DNA of 17,964 bases, from positions 1 to 17,964 of the forward strand of contig JABXGU010000093.1 of NCBI GenBank assembly GCA_016550415.1, in the 5' to 3' direction. Under the pieces are notes generated by a model. That model was not told the DNA's origin, searched no databases, and was given only the letters and a program-made list of their open reading frames with translations. Of this stretch, positions 7,027 to 13,321 are shown piece after piece. Position 1 is the stretch's first letter. Each line of letters opens with the position of its first letter. The stretch comes from an archaeon (GTDB taxonomy: Archaea > Asgardarchaeota > Hermodarchaeia > Hermodarchaeales > Hermodarchaeaceae). The translations under genes and the position numbers were made by a program.

Positions 7027-7088
7027 CTGAAATTATAGATATCAGCTAGACATGTGGAGAAGCTAGTCTTCACTGAAATCAGCTAGAC
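7027..7088. repeat. Pair of 11-base direct repeats at the 3' end of the CxxC protein gene
   Basis: ATCAGCTAGAC occurs at 7041-7051 and again at 7078-7088. Each copy is preceded by CTGAAAT, directly overlapping in the second copy and separated by 7 bases in the first. The second copy lies inside the last codons of the minus-strand gene ending at 7063; the first lies just beyond its stop. It looks like a short tandem duplication of the gene end with a small insertion. Confidence 0.55.
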
Positions 7089-7308
7089 TTTTTTGAGGAG
7101 GCGCTTCTCGTTCTTCTCGCTTCTCCTCCTCTGTTTTATTATCATATTCTGAAATAAGAATCTCCTTTTCTCGTTTCAATCGAGGATGATCGCAACACAT
7201 ACGAATTCCTGGTGGGAGAACTAGTTTTGATGTTAATTTGCCATGCACGCGAATTCTTTTTCCACAATTCCTGCAACGGTAAATTGTATAATATTTGAAT
7301 CTAGCCAA
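7063..7308 (-). CDS. Small CxxC...CC (zinc-ribbon-like) protein with charged tail
   Basis: This 81-residue protein has a basic N-terminal half with C12-R-N-C15 and C38-C39 followed by H41, which could form a small zinc-binding knuckle. The second half is strongly charged (KREKE, EEEKREEREA) and ends in an acidic SLADFSED. Such layout is common in small archaeal nucleic-acid or protein-binding factors, but I do not recognise the family. The start is TTG (7306-7308), with a GGCAGGG stretch about 10 bases upstream as a poor SD. Between it and the next gene lie 279 bp holding a possible TATA on each strand (around 7365-7375 and 7434-7441) and nothing else I can name. Confidence 0.5.
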   Translation of the reverse strand: MARFKYYTIYRCRNCGKRIRVHGKLTSKLVLPPGIRMCCDHPRLKREKEILISEYDNKTEEEKREEREAPPQKSLADFSED

Positions 7309-7587
7309 AGTTATGACCCTGCCTCGATAAGGAAACTTATGTTATTGGTGCATCAGCAAACTCAAGGATATACTCGCTATCTCTTGGGCATTAATACAGA
7401 ATAAGGCAAACCAGAATAAAAAGGTTGATGGATTTATACCTTTGAGGCTAAGCAAAACAACTCATTACGTTTTAAATTGTAAATACAAGACGCTCCCACT
7501 CCCTCAAAGACTTTGGAATCAGATTTGGGCCAATGGCTAATTGGATTACCCTAGTACTTAAGGCATTGTAAGATAAAATAGAAACTG

Positions 7588-8379
7588 GTGTTATCTTTGG
7601 GCAGAGTTCTCAAAGGCGTGTTAGTCGGTGCTGCCATAATCATTATCTTCTCCCTATTGGCGGGATGGACTACAATATTCCCTAAATGGGCCGCTGATTG
7701 GCTGCCTTTGATTTGGTTCCTCGTTGGTTGTATCACAATAACTCTAGTTGGGGGGGTTCGGTTGTTCCGAGCTTTAATCACTACCCTTGCAATTTACCTT
7801 AGTGCGATAATTCTCATTACACTCATCGATTTCCTTTGGGCAGATATTGCGTTTGGACCGTTTCAACTTGGTTCTGTCTCCAGCGTGTGGGCTGCAAACC
7901 AAGCTCAGATTCTTACGTGGATTCCCCAGCTCCAATTCTTAGATGAATTGGCAGTCATTATCAGCAACATAGTATCCGAGACATTTATCCGCAATATCTT
8001 GTTCAATTTGGTATCCTATTCTTTCTTTGCTGTACTTAGCATGATACTCGCTGCTTTGGCTAGTCTTACAACACGGCAGGCTCCTGTAGTTTCTACTATG
8101 CCTCCTGAAACCTCCAGTTCAAGCCCAATCCGCAGCCCACTAGGAGCAGCCCAGACGCCACCAAAAATGAGTATGCCACCTGCACAGTCCAGGGAAGGTA
8201 AAATGCCAAGGACGCCAGCACCCAGTGCTAAGGCTATCGCTGAATTACATGGCAAGCCAACTAAGGGATTGAAATCGGTGGACCAAACTGCACCACGTGG
8301 ACAATCACGATGCCCGCACTGTAATGCTACTGTCATCATTGGATCACATTTCTGCAACGCATGTCAAAGGGAGTTCTGA
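7588..8379 (+). CDS. Membrane protein with C-terminal zinc ribbon, unknown function
   Basis: This 263-residue protein has about four transmembrane helices in its first 160 residues (roughly 8-30, 38-58, 62-84 and 133-160). A Pro/Ser-rich, probably disordered linker (about 165-235) follows. The chain ends in a zinc ribbon with C242-P-H-C245 and C256-N-A-C259. This architecture (membrane anchor, flexible linker, small cytoplasmic zinc ribbon) recurs in archaea and bacteria in sensors or scaffold proteins without known partners. I cannot name a family. The start is GTG at 7588 without a visible SD; TTG at 7597 is an alternative. A TATA-like TTTATACC lies about 150 bases upstream, rather far, so the start or the leader is uncertain. 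Confidence 0.6.
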   Translation: MLSLGRVLKGVLVGAAIIIIFSLLAGWTTIFPKWAADWLPLIWFLVGCITITLVGGVRLFRALITTLAIYLSAIILITLIDFLWADIAFGPFQLGSVSSVWAANQAQILTWIPQLQFLDELAVIISNIVSETFIRNILFNLVSYSFFAVLSMILAALASLTTRQAPVVSTMPPETSSSSPIRSPLGAAQTPPKMSMPPAQSREGKMPRTPAPSAKAIAELHGKPTKGLKSVDQTAPRGQSRCPHCNATVIIGSHFCNACQREF

Positions 8380-8573
8380 CAAGGGTTCTGTAACCATCGC
8401 TGAATTAATCCGTGTTAGCCTTTGTATTGATGATATTCTATTGTCTAAATGGGAGAAGCAAATACCACAGTTCTTTGTAGTTCTCTATAGTCTTGAGAGT
8501 GATTTACTCAAAGATGGATTTTTTTAAGCATAAAGCTTTGAGCAACTAATAGAATGAATAGAAGGATTCAACT

Positions 8574-9203
8574 ATGACAACACTTGGTAAGCAAGTCTTC
8601 GAATGTCCCAATTGTGGAACATTATTCATAGCCACGACAGTGATGTCTTTTGGTCATGCTGGTCGAGATTCAGACTTTTACCCAAAATTTTGGGGTGCTA
8701 ATCCACTCCCCTTCTTTGTTAAGGTGTGTCCGTCATGCTCTCATGCTGATTACGATTCTGGATTCAAAATAGGCGGATGGGATGAATCTAAGGAGTTGCC
8801 TTCTGAGCCAAAACTTAGCTGCTGGCGAAAATACGAATTGGTCGCTGAACAGCAACAAAAACGGAAGGAAGCACTACTCTCGATTGCTCGAACCTATCAA
8901 CAAGCCAGTTGGTGTTGTCGAACTGTTGATGGCACTGTTGCAAAAATGGAGCAGGTTTTCCTCCGTAAAGCACTAGACTTTTTCGAAAAAGCTTTAGTCG
9001 GGAATTTAGTGTCAGATGAAGAACTACCTGCTATCACTTATCTAGTCGGCGAATTATATCGGCGTACAGGTGATAATACCTCCGCCCTTGAATGGTTCGT
9101 GAAGGTTTCTCCATTAGTTGAAGGAAGTGATAAATACGGGTGGCTTCTCAGGCTTGTGGAGAATCAATCTGCCATGACTAAAAATCCAACAATGGAAGAG
9201 TGA
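8574..9203 (+). CDS. DUF2225-like protein: zinc-binding N-terminus and TPR-like helices
   Basis: This 209-residue protein starts with two CxxC pairs, C11-P-N-C14-G and C52-P-S-C55, flanking DSDFYPKFWGANPLPFFVKV. That arrangement is typical of the DUF2225 family found in Firmicutes and archaea. The remainder (about 85-200) is helical, with repeated ALDFFEKAL and ALEWFVKV segments like tetratricopeptide repeats. The molecular role is unknown; the TPR part suggests protein-protein contact. The start is ATG at 8574 with AGAAGGA 7 bases upstream, a good SD. The upstream spacer has a 7-bp inverted repeat CTCAAAG/CTTTGAG around a T7 run (about 8508-8542). The next gene overlaps or lies within 45 bases of the stop, so the two are probably cotranscribed. 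Confidence 0.72.
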   Translation: MTTLGKQVFECPNCGTLFIATTVMSFGHAGRDSDFYPKFWGANPLPFFVKVCPSCSHADYDSGFKIGGWDESKELPSEPKLSCWRKYELVAEQQQKRKEALLSIARTYQQASWCCRTVDGTVAKMEQVFLRKALDFFEKALVGNLVSDEELPAITYLVGELYRRTGDNTSALEWFVKVSPLVEGSDKYGWLLRLVENQSAMTKNPTMEE

Positions 9204-9234
9204 ATCTCGTCTTAAGATTTGAAAATAGTATTTT

Positions 9235-9240
9235 GGAGGA
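9235..9240 (+). promoter_or_regulatory. SD GGAGGA deciding an internal TTG start
   Basis: GGAGGA is followed by a 7-base spacer and TTG at 9248-9250, in the frame of the acetyltransferase. It argues for this start over the GTG at 9200 that overlaps the previous stop. Confidence 0.6.
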
Positions 9241-9247
9241 ACCGAGT

Positions 9248-10492
9248 TTGCAGGATTTGGGCAATGGGTTGATTCTTCGATGTGCGAAGGAATCTGATAT
9301 CAAATTACTGTTGGAACTTGTTAGTATTTTATTTTCTCAAAATGTTGTTCCCTTTTTAAGTCGATTCTTGAAAGATTTTCCTGATTTTGCAATAGAGGAT
9401 TTTTTTATCATATTTGATACAAATTCGGGAAAGATTGTGGCTACTCTGTGTCTCATACGTTCTACCTGTGTTCTAAACGGTACCGAGTTTCCTGTTGGAC
9501 ATATGGGAATCGTTGGAACCCATCCTGACTATCGAAATCAGGGACTTATTCGGAAATTAAATGAAGCCTTCGAAGCACGGGCAGCAGAATATAATTTACC
9601 GATGATTGTAATAGCTGGAATACCATTCTTCTATCGAATATTTGGTTACGAATATGCAATATCTATGGGTGGGACACTTCTTGTACCTTCCGAGTCTATT
9701 CCCGCTCTGAAGCAGGGCGAAAAGGAACCAGTCACAATAACCAAAGTAACTGCAAAATCATTTCCAGAATATCTAAGATGCCGGGAAAAGGGCAACACCT
9801 ACTTGGATTTTTATCGCAAACTAACTCAACGAGATTACAATTTCCTATCCGGGGGTGAGCTCGGAGAAGAAGGTACAATTGAACTCTACCTCGTCAAACA
9901 AGGAAACAATGCTGTTGGATCATTCAATTTGATAGCTGCTTGGGGAAACATGGAAATTCGAGAGCTCTGGCTTGAAGACGCCCAATTCATTCCCTCAATC
10001 CTTCGTTTCGCCAAAGAGATAAGCAAAAAGTTGGGCCAATCCTTACACGTACAGAAACCTTCCAAAGAATCACTGATTCCAGTCCTTGAACAAATCTCTA
10101 GAACAACCTTCGGAAAAGCATACGCTTGGTATGTCCGAATTCCATCAATCAAGCGTTTTCTACAAGCAATCAGACCAGTTCTCGAAGCTAGACTAGTTGA
10201 TTCTGAATTCAAAGGATGGACTGGTAAACTTCGCTTAAGCTGCTACCATGAAGGATACGAGCTAGTTTTCAGCAAAGGAAAATTGGTTGACATAAAGCAA
10301 CTGGAGAAAAAAGAAATCAGTGATATGGACATATCCATTCCACCGCTCGTTGCCAACCAACTCCTAATGGGTTATCGAACCCTAGAAGAGCTGAGCATGA
10401 TATATCCTGATGTTATTTGGAGAGCCGTGAGAGCTCCACTTATTTCAGTGCTGTTTCCCAAAATCCGTGCATACATACGCCCAGAAGTCTGA
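9248..10492 (+). CDS. Eis-like GNAT N-acetyltransferase with C-terminal SCP2-like domain
   Basis: Predicted acetyl-CoA-dependent N-acetyltransferase of 414 residues. The first GNAT domain carries the acetyl-CoA loop: VGHMGIVGTHPDYRNQGL, with H92-P-D-Y-R96-N-Q-G99 matching the V-x-P-x-x-R-x-x-G signature in loose form. IPFFYRIFGYEYA (about 125-137) matches the FYxxxGF/Y segment of Eis. A less conserved second GNAT-like part follows. The last ~100 residues (KLRLSCYHEGYELVFSKGKL...PLISVLFPKIRAYI) fit the sterol-carrier-like domain that ends Eis proteins. Bacterial Eis enzymes acetylate amines such as aminoglycosides or peptide lysines; the archaeal substrate is unknown. The frame is open from GTG at 9200, which overlaps the previous stop as GTGA, but the TTG at 9248 has a much better SD. 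The stop lies 18 bp from the convergent helicase gene. Confidence 0.75.
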   Translation: MQDLGNGLILRCAKESDIKLLLELVSILFSQNVVPFLSRFLKDFPDFAIEDFFIIFDTNSGKIVATLCLIRSTCVLNGTEFPVGHMGIVGTHPDYRNQGLIRKLNEAFEARAAEYNLPMIVIAGIPFFYRIFGYEYAISMGGTLLVPSESIPALKQGEKEPVTITKVTAKSFPEYLRCREKGNTYLDFYRKLTQRDYNFLSGGELGEEGTIELYLVKQGNNAVGSFNLIAAWGNMEIRELWLEDAQFIPSILRFAKEISKKLGQSLHVQKPSKESLIPVLEQISRTTFGKAYAWYVRIPSIKRFLQAIRPVLEARLVDSEFKGWTGKLRLSCYHEGYELVFSKGKLVDIKQLEKKEISDMDISIPPLVANQLLMGYRTLEELSMIYPDVIWRAVRAPLISVLFPKIRAYIRPEV

Positions 10493-10510
10493 TTCACTAA
10501 TAATTCAATC

Positions 10511-13162
10511 TTAGACTATGGGCTCTTCAACAATCTGGCGATCTGCATCAGTTGAGGTCTTTACACCCTTCAGAATCAATAAAGCAGCTTCATGTGCTCC
10601 CATCTTAAAGAGTGGCGTATTATTGTTTCCACACTGATACGAGAAGGTGCATGCTGGACATCCTTCCCTTGTCTTGCATGGGCATTGCTCAAGAATAATA
10701 GCGACTCTGCGAAAAGCCTCTTCAAGGCGATCAAAAAGAAGTTTTGCCAACCCACTCCCACCAGGACTTCCATCGTAGACAAATATTATCCCCGATGTAT
10801 CCATGGAGACGCCGCCAATAGCGTGGCTTCCCCCACCAGTTAGCATGTCGCTGCTTTCGATAAGGGTATGCTCCAGTGCATGAAATGCGCCTCTTAGCAG
10901 ATCCTTTTCATCGATTTCTTCCTCTTCTTTCTCTACTGGCTTTGGAGCTGCCTTCTTGAGTTGAGTGAGAATAGAGGCAACACTCTTGTCAGGTACAGGA
11001 GATGTAAAGAAGAAGCCCTTTGTTTTGTATGTATACTCAAGGGGGTGACTAAGCTCCTTCACCTTCAGTATTTTGTCGGTGAAGATATCTTTGATGATGT
11101 ATCCTGTAACAACTTCTGTCATCTGTAAATCAGCGTAATGTACTGTGATACCATGTACTTGCCGTGTTACATTAATTCCGATAATTTGAGGATTGACGTG
11201 GCGTAGCGCTTGAGTCATTTCTCTGTGCTCTGACGCCATACGTTCAACAGCTGCACGACCAACCCCGTGTCGAAACTCAAAGTCCACTGATTCATAAGTA
11301 ACTCCTGCGTGAAGATAGAAGGCTCCTGGATGTAGTTCAGCCATCGCAGCTGGCATCTGGCGTTCTCCAATTACATTGCCCTGGTGCACAATCTGTACTG
11401 TATCACCAATGCCCCTAATGGAATAATTTGCCAAAGCCTGTTTGCCAGCCTGCATGTTAGGTCGTCGCTGGTCTCCAACCTCAGTTAGCAAGCCGTCCTT
11501 TATGAGTGCCTTAATGGTGGATTGAAACTCTTTGAATTCTTCTCGCTTCAAGGGTTTATCCAGTGAGGCTGCAATCAACTGATTGTATGCAACAACTTCG
11601 TTACGTGGCTCAACATAAGCTGGGTCAATATCAGTAAAGTAATCATCAGGATGTTCTCGATAATAGCTACTAATTGCATCATTATCACGTAATGCCAATA
11701 CAGCAATACTCTCCTGACCCTTACGCCCAGCACGACCAATCCGTTGAGTCAAACGGGTGATACCCACAAGCATCGACACCACACCATCCAAATCACCAAT
11801 GTCGATGCCAAGCTCCAATGTTGGCGTCGATACAAGAAGGTCAAGCTGGCCTTGACGAAAATCATCTTCTACCCCACGACGATATTCCGCGGGCAAACCA
11901 GCCCTATGCACTGCACTTGCTAATCGTGTGCGACGGGCAATGATGTTAATGACTTCAGCATTACGATGCGTGTTAGCAAAGACCAAAGTCTTGAACTTAT
12001 GACGCACCAACTCCTGAACCACAGAAGCAATCATAGTGGTTTGACTCATACGCTCTGGATAAAGCATTAGAAAATGAATGATGCCTTTCTTCCCAGTTTC
12101 ACAATTGATGGCTTTCACTGAACGACCAAATAGGAGTTCAGCGAATTCCTGTGCATTACTCACAGTTGCTGAGGCACCAATAAGCTGAATGGGTGGACAT
12201 ATCCGCTGCAACCGACGAAGAAGAAAATGCACATTCGTTCCGAAGGCTCCCACATAGACATGTAGTTCATCCAACACCACATGACGTACAGACTGTATTA
12301 ACAAACGCATCGGATCTCGTGGGCGAATCATGTGGAGGTGGAGCATATCAGGGTTGGTGATGAGTACGTCTGGTGGGTTCTTGTAAATGATTTGTCTCTC
12401 TGCCTTTTGTGTATCGCCATCTAGTACTGCTATCTCCAAATCTATACTGGCGGCAAAAGTAGCTAGTTTCTTGGCTTGATCACGAGCCAATGCTTTAGTT
12501 GGATAGATGAAGAGAGCTTGAACTGACCTGGATTCAGCTGCACGCAGTGGTCCCCAACCTTTACGACGAGAAGCAATTTGTTCGAGTACAGGAATTGTGA
12601 ATGCTTCTGTTTTTCCAGTAGCGGTGGGTGCAGTTATAATAACGTCTTCACCCGCAAGAATGTGTTCAATAGCATGTTCCTGAAACTTGAATAATTTAGT
12701 AACATCCTGTCGACTCAAGGCTGCCTTCAATCCATCACGAATTGGGGCATCATCCACCGCACAGCCTAGTTCGGGTACTGTCTCAGGAAACTGCCTATAC
12801 TTTACAAGAAAGTTATTCGGATTAACAAGTATTCGCTGAATAACTTTCGGGAGTTTCTCAATGTCCTGTACACCAGCTGCTTTAAGCCTTCGTTTAAAAT
12901 CTTCACGGGAAACAGGACGTTCCGCTGTCTTATGGCGTCTTTGCGGTGTCTTCGTTTCCTTCTCTTTCCTTAAAGCAGGTCTCGATAATCCTCCTCTTTC
13001 TGTAAAGTCTACAAATCGCAAGTAAGCCGCAACTGGGTCCGTAACCTCACCCGGTGCTGTTTTGTAACTTATTCCACATCCAGTACACCGGATTTGGAAA
13101 TGTTTCCCAATCCTGTGAACCTCAACATATTCAGAACATCGAGGACAAATACGGTATGACAT
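10511..13162 (-). CDS. Hrq1/MrfA (YprA)-family DEAD/DEAH-box helicase with DUF1998
   Basis: This 883-residue superfamily 2 helicase has a Q-motif region at F160-Q161, motif I APTATGKTEA (178-187), motif II DELH (298-301), motif III SAT (331-333) and motif VI QRIGRAGR (473-480). The C-terminal DUF1998-type metal site is C827/C829/C835/C838/C844 in the order CPC...GCPAC...C, followed by GNNNTPLFK. This domain set defines the Hrq1/MrfA group: 3'-5' DNA helicases linked to repair of crosslinks and mitomycin damage in yeast and Bacillus. Beyond that core, the N-terminus carries an extra zinc ribbon, C6-P-R-C9 and C26-T-G-C29, joined through a charged linker (about 55-95). The start is ATG at 13162 with GGGAG 6 bases upstream. 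The neighbour upstream on the same strand is the permease, 159 bp away, so it is probably transcribed separately. Confidence 0.88.
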   Translation of the reverse strand: MSYRICPRCSEYVEVHRIGKHFQIRCTGCGISYKTAPGEVTDPVAAYLRFVDFTERGGLSRPALRKEKETKTPQRRHKTAERPVSREDFKRRLKAAGVQDIEKLPKVIQRILVNPNNFLVKYRQFPETVPELGCAVDDAPIRDGLKAALSRQDVTKLFKFQEHAIEHILAGEDVIITAPTATGKTEAFTIPVLEQIASRRKGWGPLRAAESRSVQALFIYPTKALARDQAKKLATFAASIDLEIAVLDGDTQKAERQIIYKNPPDVLITNPDMLHLHMIRPRDPMRLLIQSVRHVVLDELHVYVGAFGTNVHFLLRRLQRICPPIQLIGASATVSNAQEFAELLFGRSVKAINCETGKKGIIHFLMLYPERMSQTTMIASVVQELVRHKFKTLVFANTHRNAEVINIIARRTRLASAVHRAGLPAEYRRGVEDDFRQGQLDLLVSTPTLELGIDIGDLDGVVSMLVGITRLTQRIGRAGRKGQESIAVLALRDNDAISSYYREHPDDYFTDIDPAYVEPRNEVVAYNQLIAASLDKPLKREEFKEFQSTIKALIKDGLLTEVGDQRRPNMQAGKQALANYSIRGIGDTVQIVHQGNVIGERQMPAAMAELHPGAFYLHAGVTYESVDFEFRHGVGRAAVERMASEHREMTQALRHVNPQIIGINVTRQVHGITVHYADLQMTEVVTGYIIKDIFTDKILKVKELSHPLEYTYKTKGFFFTSPVPDKSVASILTQLKKAAPKPVEKEEEEIDEKDLLRGAFHALEHTLIESSDMLTGGGSHAIGGVSMDTSGIIFVYDGSPGGSGLAKLLFDRLEEAFRRVAIILEQCPCKTREGCPACTFSYQCGNNNTPLFKMGAHEAALLILKGVKTSTDADRQIVEEPIV

Positions 13163-13321
13163 TATTCGCTCCCGTTAGCGGCAATAACTCAGCAGAATTT
13201 AAAGTCTTAAGGAGGGGGTGAAGGATATTGCTCATAAAGATTTCAGATGAATGCGTTCTTCTTTTCCCACATCAGTTATTTCGTTGTCACTGAAAATAGA
13301 GCAATGTGTGTTATTTGTGTG

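Noticed and set aside
7532..7570. Twelve-codon ORF (ATG GCT AAT TGG...) upstream of the zinc-ribbon membrane protein
   Set aside because: Too short, weak upstream GGG only, and no attenuator-like structure or codon bias to suggest a leader peptide.
7309..7587. tRNA or small RNA gene in the longest unexplained spacer
   Set aside because: I found no T-loop GGTTCRA-type signature or cloverleaf pairing by eye; only TATA-like stretches are present.
8297..8527. 76-codon plus-strand frame over the end of the membrane protein gene
   Set aside because: It overlaps the zinc-ribbon coding region in another frame and its peptide has no motif.
8508..8542. Inverted repeat CTCAAAG/CTTTGAG around a T7 run, considered as a terminator
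   Set aside because: The loop is about 20 bases and contains the T run, unlike an intrinsic terminator. It may be chance in AT-rich DNA; at most the T7 tract could stop transcription.
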